A stretch of 64,000 nucleotides of DNA from Hirudo medicinalis (taxonomy: Eukaryota; Annelida; Clitellata; Hirudinida; Hirudinidae): contig MPNW01000325.1 in NCBI GenBank assembly GCA_011800805.1, positions 5,548-69,547 of the forward strand. The letters are read 5' to 3'. Every line of letters begins with the position of its first letter. The first letter of the stretch is position 1. Below the pieces are notes generated by a model. It was given only the letters and a program-made list of their open reading frames with translations, searched no databases and had not been told where the DNA came from. This document shows positions 12,285 through 23,827 of this stretch, one piece after another. The position numbers and the translations under genes are program-made.

Positions 12285-13768
12285 ATGGGATGTACGTCCT
12301 CGCACTTAGTTGTTGGAAAAGGCAAAGCAAAGATGTCCAACGTAAGCGAAGGTACAATGCTTTTCATTAATATTGATTCTCTTGTAGTCAAGTGGACTAT
12401 ACCTGAAGTCATGCAGGTTGATCTTAATGAGTAACGTAATGGCTACATAAGGAGCAGATGCTGCGATGTGTATTTCAAATGAATTACAAGACCTCATAAA
12501 TCAATCTTCTCGTCGCGGTTGTACTAATTAATTGAAAATAAACGATTAATTGATTGATTAATTAAATTAATAATGCCCGCCTCAGTTCTCTACGCCACTG
12601 TGGTCATTCAAAAGTGGGTGAGGAGGTGGCTGGCAAGACACAGGTTGAGATATTTGTGCTCCTGGCAAATTTTCCAGTCTCTGGAGTACGATGAAGAAGG
12701 GAAAGACACCATTGTTGGTAGTCGATGCACTTTTGTTTTATCGGCAGCATTTATTGCCTTGCCATTGCATTTGATCACATTGATTATTATAATTTTAGGA
12801 ATAATTACGAATAATTACCTGAAATTAGCTTTAATTTTTATTGCTCGATTTAGCTCTACAACCTCTATGCAGACTTGATCCAATTCTATAAAGAAGGGAA
12901 TTCCTTGCGACCTCATTCTTCAAGTTCAAAAAGTGAGTCGCATTTCGATTTGCGACTTGTGGGTTGCTTCAGCATGCTGGACCTTAAACTCTTCAATCTC
13001 GTGATCTTTAAACACGAGCAAAAATTTACTTTAAAACTTTTAACTTGCTTAACACAACTTCTAATAGTTTGTCCCGTCATTAAACATTCCTTTATTAGTT
13101 TTATTACTTCGGGATCAGTAATTCATAATTACTCCATAAATTACTAAGAGGATATTGCCAAGTCCCACGAGACTGACAGTTGTGACATGATGGTGTCGAA
13201 GTCCTACAAGGGAGTCCACCTTAAATTTCCACTGACCAAGGAACAGCTGGTGTCAGTCATGGATTCCTTCAACAAAAACCAAGTGGGTGTGTGTGTGTGC
13301 TTCGCATGCGAGTGCAGAGAATCTTTATCCAAGGTCCTCATAAGATAATATTCTTGGGAGACTTTCTCTCTCTCTAAATAATCAAATGATTAAAATTATA
13401 ATTTATAAAAATAATTATGAAGTGAAATAAAACCAATTGAGACCAATCAACTCGGCAGAGATCCAGACTTCTTGACACATTCAATCGATCGATTCTTCTT
13501 TTATCAGGTGTTGCACGTGAAATACGTCATCCACGTGATAGCTAGAGCCAAGCAGGTATTAATGAGTCTCTCCAGTGTCAACGTGATCAGCGTTGTTGAT
13601 CACCAGAGGCTGGTCATCTGCGGAGACCTTCACGGAAGCTTCAGGTGTCTTGTACATGTTGTGGAAAAGGCCAGTTTACTGTTTTACTTGTTATTAGTTT
13701 CAAGAATAAGTATATTAGCAATAATAATAGCAGTAATAATAATAATAATAATATTAATAATAATGATG

Positions 13769-13800
<32 letters not shown>

Positions 13801-16800
13801 GATGATTATGATGACGACGACGACGATGATGATAATGATGACGATGACGATGACGATCACAATAACCTTAACCACAGCAATGAGAATAACAATAACTAAT
13901 AATGATGATGATAATGATTGATGATAATAATAATAATGATAATATTAGATAACGAATATTCATGAGTTCAATACTCGTGTGAATGATGACGAATGAACGA
14001 GATGAAATTAAAATTAATATATTTTTTATTGTAAAACGTCACCAAAATAGTTTGTAATTGGATGTAATTGTTACACTGACTGCGATGGCATCGCCTTCAG
14101 TTACATTGTTGCTTACAATGTCTCAACAGGCACAAAATGTATTTAGAATTTGTTGCCATCCTCGAGTGTGCATCCACCGTGAAACAGGTGCGCGTCTAAT
14201 TAAGCAGACGTATTGTTTGTCACGTGACTGCTGGCTCCAACCTGGTTGTCCTTTGAAACTGGATTGATGGAAAACCTATTCAGCCTGAAGGAAAACATCA
14301 GATCAAACCATCATGATGATGATGTTTCATTCGAAACACATCAAACACGCCTGCAACTAAATGAGTGCATTCAAAAAAATAAAGAAGAAAATGGAATATC
14401 AATTGCTTTTGTTTGAATATGAATATTTTTACTCTTATTCACTAGTCTGATAAATGAATTTTTAAATTCTATTTAAATTAATTAATTCTATTCTAAATTT
14501 TCAGGATAAAAATTATTCTGCTATCATGAGTTTAAAACTTCAACAATTTCTATTCGATTCTCCTTGAATTTCAATTGCTTCTAAACGTTGAATCGATAGA
14601 ACGGCTTGCCGAGCAACGGGTTGATGTACTTGTTCAACGGGGACTTCGTGGACAGGGGAGCAAAAGGAATGGAAGTCCTCATCACCATCCTCCTCTTCCT
14701 CATCTTCCGACCCAAGAGTGTCTTCCTGAACAGAGGCAACCACGAGGATTTTGTTATAAACGTCAAGTGAGCTTTTGCTAGATATGCCATTCGGTTAATA
14801 TTAATTTTATTAATAACCTCTGCAAATCTGCAATATCGTTTTAAAGGTCAAGCTGTACCTTGTTTTGTACATTTGTCAAATCTAATCTTTAGGTACGGCT
14901 TTCAAAAAGAGTTGAAGAGAAAATATGGGGTAGGATGACATCTTATTATCTTGCTTAAATTGTCGTTTTATGTTTAGAAAAAGTTTGTTTAGTTAACAAA
15001 TCTTTAATTTTGCAAAAAAAAAAATAAAATAAAATAAATAAAACACTTCGCCATATAAACTGAATATTAAACAAAGCTAAACGTGATGGCAGAATAACTG
15101 GAACTACCTGTCGACAATGATCAGTGACTTGTTCTCCTGGCTTCCTCTTGCTTCTGTGGTCAACAACAAAGTATTTGTTTGCCACGGAGGAATTTCAGAC
15201 AAGACAACTTTGGACAAACTCATCTCCATAGAGAGGCACAAGGTCATTGGGTAGTTCAAATTCGATGGAAACTGTCCATTTGAGGGATTGGAATTTTATA
15301 GTTGTTGCAGTTTTTACTGCTGATTTAATTAAATCAGAATTTTATGAAAATAAAATTCAACAGAATAACTGACACAAATTATTAACTTTGGTAAGTTATT
15401 AGTGAAAAATTTAAATGTGAATCTCTTACGAATTAAATTATTAATGTTTATTTAGTAAATAATCACATTCCTTTGCATAATTTTATAACCCGAAGTTCTC
15501 CACTCTACTCAAACTTCCTGACAAATCGTGGACGGAAGAGAAAGTGCAACAGTGGGAAATGGTAACAACCAGTTTTGCTTAATCAATAATCTGCGAAGTA
15601 AAATTAATTTTCCACTAAATTAATGTCCACCAGATGTGTGACCTTCTGTGGAGTGATCCAATAGTCGGCAGTGGAACATTTTACAACAAGAACAGAGGTT
15701 TTGGAGTGACCTTCGGACCAGACATTACGAAAAATTTTCTCGAAAGTCATGGCTGGAACCTCCTCATCAGATCGCACGAATGCGTGCCGAGTGGATTTTC
15801 TTATGGCCACAACGATCAGGTAAATTCATTGGTCATTCAATCCGCTTATGTTAAATTATGTTAATTAGCTGAAGGAATAGATAATTACTTTAATATTATA
15901 ATTAGAAAGTGGTAGCAGATAATCATTTGCTTTTGCTTCAAGCTTCTGACGGTCTTCAGCGTCTCGAATTACTACAGCATGTACAGCAACAAAGGTTCTT
16001 TCGTGGTCATTTGGGCGGATGGTGAAGCTCGACCATTCCAGTTCATATCCTCTTATACTCCGAAGAATGTCACCTTCAGGAAGCAGTTTGTATCCCGACG
16101 AATAATCTACAAATCATAATTTATTAACTTTCACTTCCTCCAATGCTAGACAAATATTTTAAGACAAATAATATACTACAATTCAATTAATATTTAATTA
16201 TTAAAAGGATTCTTAACAAGTAAATCTGAATATCTGAATTTCTTTGTAATATTTCTATATGTAATATTAAAACAAATTTATCAGGCGATTTGCGAATGAA
16301 GTAAATGGCAGCTGAAATTGTTTTGTTAAAAATCCCCATTTAATATGGAATATGTGGTTTATTTTGCAAAGGGTAAATTCTCTGGAATTGGTTGCAGTGA
16401 AGGACTTGAGAACAAAAATTCTGAAAAACGAGGAAAAATTAAAATCTCGTTTCATGAAGATTCAAGTCAAAGAAGGTGGTAAATTCAAACATTTTAAATC
16501 AATTCACCAAATTGTATTTTTTTTTATTCAATACATAAATTCTTAAATTCATAATCCTAAAATCGATTTCATAATATTTATGGGGTTAAAAGATTCTTAA
16601 AAAATTCTTGCAAATGGAGTGAAACTATGACATCGTTTGCTCTGTAGTTAGTATCTAATATCTTATTTTGTTATCGAAGGATACGTGAAACTGTCAGATT
16701 GGGTCGAGGTCTTAGATGAGGAAATCTTGAAAGGTCTACCCTGGAACACCATTGCACCCCTGCTTACCGAGGTCACAAAGATGAATCTTGTCAACTTCGA

Positions 16801-18043
16801 TAACATGTTCAAAAACTCTGAAGACATGCAGGTTATAAAAATTGAATTAATTGCAACTATTAGTAGTTTATTAATCATTTATCAGACTACTTCCATGCTA
16901 TTACAGGCTGAGGGTGGAGCGTGTGATAGGAGTGGAAAGTTATACGAAAATGAAGATGTCCTGGAAGAAATTTTCAGAGACATGGATCAAGATGGTTCAG
17001 GTAATGAAAAGAATTATTCTCTAAATTACTATGCAACTAAAATTACAATTTGGACAGTCTTCTTGGGTAGTGTCGATTGACTTTCAAGCTTGCTAAATCC
17101 AGGAGTCTCACTTTGGTCGGGGGGGGGGGGGGATTTGTTTGCAGGCGATGTGATGAGACAGCAAATTCCCACAGTCTGAGAAACCGTCGATCTCCGGTGT
17201 CATTGATCTACCCAAACGACGGGGCTAACTCCTCCTTAGCCGAAAGATGCGATATTGTCGGAGAAATAGGTCGGCCGCGGACTCGGAGATCACTATCGAC
17301 TACCATCCGTGGCCTAGTCCTGAAAATCTCCCGACTGACGCTACAAAAACAATTTAGGCCCCAGTTTGTATATGATAATTACATGGCTTGAAGAAGCCAT
17401 CGAGAGCTTCCATAGCCGCTGTAGGCGAATGTGATCGACACATGAAAGTCAAAGAGAGCCTAGCGTGGCCGTCTTCCAAGCGGTTCAGTAAGCGGCATAA
17501 AGAAGCCAATGAGAGCTTTCAGAGTCGCTCCACTCCATACAGTAACGATCGTCATAAGAAGGCCAACGAGAGCCTCTCATAACCGTAGATAATGTGAAGT
17601 CCGGAAGGTACAAAACCCACAGGGGCATCCGGCTGGTCACGGGATGCAGCCCACCCCGAAAAGGTCTGGAGAATCTTACGGCCGAAACGTTTGAAGACGC
17701 GGGAAACTCCTCTGAGGATCCCGGTCGGTGAGCTCCGAGGCGGAGTATCAAGAAACAAATAAAAGCCAGTCAAACATTTGGTCATATTCTTCTCAAATAT
17801 CATTAAACAAATAAGCTTGTTTTGTTAAAATTAAGATTGCTTGTTTCATTTTAAGGATCAATATCGAGGTCTGAGTTCCACGAGGCATGCCATCGTATTT
17901 CACAAGTTCCTAACCGAGAAGTCATGATATCTGAGCAAGTGGAGTCCATCATTAAACTTCTCGACAGGAATAATGACGGATCCATCAACTTCAATGAATT
18001 TCTCGAAGCCTACAGGATCGTCAACCGACGTCCTCAGAGTTAA
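12285..18043 (+). CDS. PPEF: Ser/Thr phosphatase with EF-hands (PPEF / rdgC type)
   Basis: Fifteen exons give 619 residues: 12285-12351, 12586-12713, 12854-12932, 13149-13282, 13508-13669, 14600-14766, 14893-14929, 15093-15242, 15496-15561, 15634-15819, 15943-16085, 16372-16478, 16680-16831, 16907-17000, 17856-18043. The N-terminus MGCTSS suits myristoylation and palmitoylation. An IQ-like segment follows (VVIQKWVRRW, about residues 27-36). The metallophosphatase core has GDLHG (175-179), GDFVDRG (204-210), GNHED (236-240), CHGG in exon 8 and RSHE in exon 10. The C-terminus has EF-hand loops at about 553-564 (DQDGSGSISRSE) and another DRNNDGSINFNE. Family members are calmodulin-binding, calcium-activated phosphatases; fly RdgC dephosphorylates rhodopsin. 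The end of exon 12 could be 16475 or 16478. The intron after 13669 appears to begin with GC. Length matches the family (about 600-760). Confidence 0.93.
13723..13940. repeat. (AAT)n to (GAT)n microsatellite in PPEF intron
   Basis: About 220 bp of AAT, GAT and GAC units lie entirely within the PPEF intron that separates the GDLHG exon from the GDFVDRG exon. The long Ile/Met or Asn/Asp open frames across it are artefacts of the repeat. Confidence 0.93.
17085..17760. mobile_element. GC-rich insertion in last PPEF intron, class unknown
   Basis: Intron sequence on both sides is AT-rich, but about 680 bp here is clearly GC-rich and contains a run of 14 G at 17119-17132. Within it, at 17383-17600, is a degenerate tandem repeat with units starting near 17383, 17441, 17496 and 17553 (spacing 58, 55, 57), each with a core like CATAAAGAAGCCAATGAGAG. 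Composition, sharp edges and the repeat suggest an inserted element or satellite fragment. No transposase or reverse transcriptase motif was recognised and no terminal repeats were found by eye. Confidence 0.45.
17383..17600 (+). repeat. Degenerate ~57-bp tandem repeat, four units
   Basis: Four successive segments share a core AAGAAGCCAA(C/T)GAGAGC with about 55-58 bp between starts. Divergence between units is considerable, so the array is old. It lies inside the GC-rich insertion in the final PPEF intron. Confidence 0.65.
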
Positions 18044-18612
18044 ATCAATTCACAGATTTTATAATCGACTTCAGCTCTTGAAAGTTTCCTATTTTGTTAT
18101 TTTGTGGCTCCTCTGTGACTTACAATTCTTTGTTGAGGCCATTGTTAGCTTAATTATTTTTTATTGACGTTGCAATTGATTTTATTGTCGCGCCAATCAA
18201 TTCTCCAAGATTTAAAGGGTTTCGTGAAATTATTTCGAAATAATTTTTTAAATGGATGTCTATTTTGTATTTTCGTAAATAATATTCTTAAATATTGAAA
18301 AAGTAAAAGTGGAAAAAATCCGTCACAAACCCACCGAAATGGAAGCAAATTCATTTACAAACATGGATAATATTTGAATAATGAATCCGATTAACAAAAC
18401 AACATTTAATTCCAATAAGTATTTTTCTAAAATAATTTTCGTCTTAGAAATACTGTCAATCTTCATGAAATTCTTTCTTATTGACTTCAGAAATTCTGAT
18501 TTAAAATCTTGGTGAATATTTTTCTTATCATGCTTAATTAATTGTTTGGAAAAATCTCTCGGGCAGAACAATTGTTTTGTTTTTCGAGATGATAAACTTT
18601 CTGCGGTGAGAT

Positions 18613-21232
18613 TTATGTAAATTTCCTGACTGTCGTCCGTGATGACTTGGTCTTAAAATCGTTCGATAAGTTTACTTCGGAAGGTAGATTCTGAAATGTA
18701 ATCTTAAAGTCATTTGATTCGACTTCTGGTGTATCTTCTAAATCGCTTATAAACACATCTTGGAGAGACATCTTGCTCTCTTCATCTTCAGGTTCTAATA
18801 CTCCTTCATCGATGATTTCCTTATCAGCCTTTATCACTTCATCAAACTCATTCCCCACCGCTTCTTCCGACATTTCCAATTCGATTTCTTCAAATTCTCC
18901 AAAGTCAATATCTTCTTCTAATTGTGAAGGACTTGTAGTGTTTAAAGTTTCCGGTTCATGTGAAATTGAGGTTTTCATCCGTAAATCTAAACTGTTGGCT
19001 CTCGGTTCTTGTGTTTGTTCAAATCCAATGAATTCTTGCATTCCTGATATTGTTGAACTACTACATCCACCGGAATAAAGATCATGTTGCTTTTCATTGA
19101 TTTCACGAATTTCATTCCATGGGTTGCCGTAGATATTGGAAGTTTCCTGATTCAATAGTGACAACGAGTCAGGATTTGAGGGACCTTGTGATCCTTTTGG
19201 ACTTGCGTTTTGGTTGGTATTGCTTCTGTTTAAAATAAAATCGGAATCCGTGGTTGCTTTTAAAACTCTTTTACTGACAAAAACTTTAGTTTTCTTTTGT
19301 TTACGATTTGGTTTCATGTGATATGCATTGTGAAAATACATACTCGCCACTAGAGCTGATTTATCAAAATCAATTTCAGTGTTTTCTTCATCTGAGGAGT
19401 TGTGTTTATTATTTTGGTTCACATTCAAACCAGTAAAACTTGGAAATTGATCTGGAAATAAATTTAAATGCATATGTTTTATTTAGCAAAGAATTTATTT
19501 TGATTTTACAATACAGATAATTATTACATTTTGTTAAATATTGAGTTTCAGAAAAATTGACTTGCTTACCTTCTGCGTTTAATACAATATAACCGGCAAA
19601 AACTTGACAATAAACAATCAAGAGTGGAATTAAAATAACCTGCAATGTATTACAATTTGAAGCAGCAGGAAATTATTGAATCTCAGAAGACAATGAAATT
19701 CAATCAAACTTCATTCAGCAGGGAAATTAAAACAATTGCGGATCCAGTCTGCAACCACTTCCCCAAATCATCTTCCATCCTTTCCGTGCACCCTCTTCGA
19801 AATTCCTGGGAGTTGTTTTGTTCGAAATTGGAACTGAGCAGGCAGAGGTTGGAGGTCGTATAGGGATCGCAACAACTATCTGGAAGAGTTGGATGAGACG
19901 TTGAGGTCACGAGAAGGTCACGGTCTCTTTCAATTTCGTTCTTTTTTTCAAGCTTTGAATCACCTGGCTGGAAGTTACGATAGAGAAACCAATCTCTGAA
20001 GTCCTTGAAGCCGCAGCAGTGGTACTTGGTCTGCAATGTGTCCAAAGAATTTCGGACGGACTGGTCTTTGTCGTACTTCCCAATCAATTGCAAGGCATCC
20101 GACACGATGTTCTTAAAACAATTTTACAGATTTTACTTAACAACACTCTATTCTAATTACAATTTTATTAATATTATTAATGTTATTATTATTAACATTT
20201 TCCCATTTTTACAGGTAATACATACCTGTACCGTATTTTCGTGATAATACTGATGAAGAACATACAAAATGGTGGCGAGGATAGTAGAAATTATCTGCAT
20301 CAGCAACATCAAGCTCAGCAACCTCATTTGAACTCTTGGACCTTTGCTACTCTTCTTTGCAAATCTGTGAATCTAAAACACGTGTTTATATTCCATACCC
20401 ATATTCATATGTATTTCTGTGTCAAAATGGTTTTCTATTAATTTTTCGTTCTCTAATAATTTTTCTAGAACTTTTTTATTTTTGTATATTTTTTATTTTT
20501 TTATTGAGCCGAACAAATAAATATGCACATTAAATATCAACAGAAAAGTAAAATGCCATCGGCTCAAGGGTCAGTCCTAAGGGTGTGCCTTCCCGCTATT
20601 AGGGTCTGCCCCGCTAAAGGTTGACATTAGTCTATGGATAATAAAAATTAAACGGATAACAATTAATGACATTATTGAAATGATGGCGACTGGACAATAA
20701 ATGCTTTAAACATGTTTAAACGAAGATAAGTTGGGTTGCTGGAGTATTGTAGTTGGGATCTGTGAAAATATATTTGGACCTAAGCAGGTGATGGAGTGAT
20801 GTTGTATGTTGGTTTTGGCAAAGGACTTTATTGTAAACATAATACAGCGTGTTGCTAAACTCATACTCTGCACTAAAAATTATGGACATTCTGTAATTTA
20901 TAAAGTTAGATGCAATCAGGATATGCTTGGAAAAGTTTTTTTTTTTTTGATTAAGTAAGTTGAGCCGATTGAAAACCCAAACCTACAATCAGAGACATCA
21001 CGTGAAGTAGAATGGCCGTAAGTGACACTGAAACATAAGAACCAACAAGAAAAATGGTGGATGTCAAGAGGTTGTTCTCGTCTGAAATGCCTCGATTTTC
21101 ATGAAGAAATTCATGAATGGAGTATCCAACGATCAGCATCGAGGAGGATGATATGATCCCAAACAATGAAAGGCTGATGAATAAAATCCATGCGAATTTT
21201 TTTAGACTAAAATTTAGAATTCTATCAAGCAT
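18613..21232 (-). CDS. Peripherin/RDS-like tetraspanin with long acidic tail
   Basis: Five exons on the minus strand (20987-21232, 20226-20372, 19710-20111, 19570-19639, 18613-19451) join in phase to about 567 residues. There are four hydrophobic segments: about 13-38, 55-82, 97-122 and one spanning exons 3-4. The large extracellular loop has CCG at 163-165 followed by FRDWF, then SCC-DP, a further Cys and RGC. CCG...FRDWF...SCC...RGC is the peripherin-2/ROM1 signature, and those proteins shape photoreceptor outer-segment membranes. The cytoplasmic tail of about 280 residues is far longer than in vertebrate peripherin and is rich in Ser, Asp and Glu. The exon 1 donor is read as ATT|GTAGGT. 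The neighbour at 21922 is a paralogue transcribed in the opposite direction. Confidence 0.82.
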
Positions 21233-21921
21233 TGTTTGTCGTTGAGTTTGTTCAAGCGCTGCAGCGAAAATAATTCTCCATTACTAAACGTCTTGCTTGT
21301 AAATCTTTAGAATCCGATCGGTGGCCGTACAGTTTTAGACAGCTTTTCGAAAAGTTACTTTTCAAAAACCCCAATGAATATGTTCTTTCTAATATTCATT
21401 GTTACGTCACAAATATTTCTGAAAAAAATCAGTCAAGGTTTGATAAGCAAGCTTTTAAGAAGCTTTCGTAGAATGAGAAATTTAAATCGTTTTTTTTTTA
21501 ATACAACTGCAAATAATCGACTAGGGTTCTTTTTCACAAAATAACGAACGATCTATTATTTAAAAGTGAATTTAAATCTTAATAAAAAAAATCTCATTTA
21601 ATTTTATCGTGAATTGATTAGAATGTAACAAATCTATGTTCACATTCATTTGGTCTTAAGAACACGATTTAAACTGATATTTATGAAAAGTCTATGCAAT
21701 CCATGCTGTTTAGAATCGTATGGTGACGTTATGCGCTACTATTTTTACTAGAAATAACAAAGTCCGCCCAAAATTTCGGCAGATATCGAACACATTTGAG
21801 GATTACTTGTGGTGATTTGCTTGCTTCCAATGGAGCCGAATTAAAGTGACATTGCAACGAAATACAAATATATAACTTAAATACATTGTATTTAAATTAT
21901 AAAAATCATAACTTTCATGCC
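21233..21921. promoter_or_regulatory. Shared upstream region of divergent tetraspanin pair
   Basis: The 689 bp between the two start codons must contain the 5' ends of both tetraspanin genes, which are transcribed away from each other. No clear TATA box pair, CpG island or repeated factor site was recognised. Calling it a bidirectional promoter is inferred from layout only. Confidence 0.45.
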
Positions 21922-23756
21922 ATGCCGCCTCTTCTGCGATTTAGTCGTCGTCGGCGTCCAACAACAGAAGTGGGGAAGTGTTTTGTCCGTGCTATCATCT
22001 TCTTGCACTCTTTCCAAACATTCCTTGGGTTCCTTCACTTCAGCGCAGCTGTGAGATTGGCTTCCTTCATTTGGCTGAATTCTGAATTGTTCAGCGGTAA
22101 GGTATGGTTCCTCATGAAGTTCTTCATTGTTGGACCATTTGTCCTCGTTTCGTTGGCTCTTTTGTACGTCCAGCTGACCACTGTCAAGGTAGCTGAGTTG
22201 GTGCTAGTTTTTCCAATTATAATTCTGCCGCATTATAATCATATTTAATTATTAAACTCAAACTTTAACTAGTTCTTGGAAAGTAATTTCATTGATTGAA
22301 TAATTAATTTCTGTGATTTTACGAAGTGTAAAAACGCTTGCCTCACAACGAAATAGCTTTTAGCCTTTTAGTATTTAGTCGTACATTTTGTTTCTAACTG
22401 AAATTCTGATATTTATTTCAATAGGAAATTAAATTTGTCTTATTAGACAATCCTCAAAGAGCGAACAGTTGGAATGAACTTAAAGGAGTACAAGAACCAG
22501 ATCTACCTCGGGCTCTTCGTCGTGTTAATAGCAGTTGCAAACTTCTACTTTCATACGAGTACCAAGATTCGATTCAACCTGGTACGATATTCATTTACAG
22601 TTCAATATTCTCTGATTTTGACCAATGCTACCTTGAATAATTAACTAATAAAATAACGTTAATGAAGTGAATATCGTTGGTTTTCTCAGAAGAACCCAAA
22701 TATACATATAGATCAAGATGTATATTTTATTTTGGATTTGTGAAAGAGATCCAACCAATCAACTAAAATATTCATCCAAGACTCTCCAGGCCGAGCTGAA
22801 GCGAATGATATCCGAGTACCAGAACTCCATCACATCGAAAGATGCCATGGATCTCCTCCAAATTCGCTACGATTGCTGTGGCTCAGAAGAACCGATGGAC
22901 TGGGTTGAAGAAAGAGAGAAGCAGTTAGATGCTTCCCCTCAAAAAACCCACAATTCTTCGATCTTTCCAATGAGCTGTTGCATCCAAAATATTTGTGGGA
23001 GTAACCTCGATGTATTCTTGCTGAATAACATCAGCGCCGGCTTCCTTAGTATCGGGTCGTTCGTAAAGAGAAACGGATGCATTGAGAAACTGAGGAACAC
23101 TATGGCTGCCACTTGGATGGAATCGAGTTTTCTGTTTTTCCTCTTTCCAATCATCGTCGAAATGGCATTCGTGAGTAATTCCTGTTGTGCAACGTATATT
23201 TCACGATAAAGCATCTTTCATGTTGACTTTTACACAATATAAAAATAAAATAAAAAGTAAAGTTAACAATAAGGGTAGCTTATTTTTTTTTTATAGGTGA
23301 TCTTCTTATTCCTTGGAAGAATCATAAATAAAGTTTGCCGAACAAGTAAGATGACATTTTCACAGCAACCTTTCATTGCACAGCATTATTTCATTGATAA
23401 ATCAATATTTAGATAGTCATCATCAATAATATTGCCAAATTTTAGATTGATTTCCCTTTTTGGTTGCCATAGACAACCTAGAGTATACCAATGAGGGAGT
23501 CGCTTTAGAAGACAGTGAGAACAACATGCTCAACTTATCGCAGCACAACATAGAAAGATTTGAATCAAATAATCGAACAGACGGTACAACAGAATGCAGC
23601 CTTGATGTTTTAGAGCGGCAAAATTCAGAATCTGCTCCAAGGAATGATTTTGGAAATTGTTTGAATGTCAACGAAGCCATTGTCATAAGGACCGAAATTC
23701 CTGTCGAGGAAAGCAACAACAGCAACGGAAAAAACTTAACAGAGACGTGGATTTAA
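21922..23756 (+). CDS. Peripherin/RDS-like tetraspanin, second copy
   Basis: Five exons (21922-22188, 22447-22581, about 22718-23170, 23297-23345, 23473-23756) give about 394 residues. The start is ATG 21922 (MPPLLRF), since the open frame upstream begins at TTG. Hydrophobic segments lie in exon 1 (two), exon 2 (one) and exons 3-4 (one). The extracellular loop has the peripherin-like run MDLLQIRYDCCG (CCG at about 187-189), then SCC, a further Cys and NGC. The tail of about 100 residues is acidic and Asn-rich. The 3' splice site before 22718 is weak; it was chosen because it is the only one that keeps frame, so the junction after the third membrane segment is uncertain. Divergent partner of the gene at 18613-21232; sequence between the two is only moderately alike, so duplication is old. 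Confidence 0.78.
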
Positions 23757-23821
23757 ATTCTAAATATTGTAAATGTTTGGTAATTAAAGTTCTGCGATCT
23801 TTCATCTGAACCTCGACTTAC

Positions 23822-23827
23822 AAATAA
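23822..23827 (+). terminator. Poly(A) signal AATAAA, plus-strand tetraspanin
   Basis: AATAAA about 65 bp after the stop codon. Confidence 0.55.

Noticed and set aside
20575..20635. Short GC-rich motif resembling those at about 24000-24050 and 60815-60850 (around CACTCCCCTA)
   Set aside because: Shared stretch is only about ten bases with loose flanks; not enough to call a dispersed repeat family.
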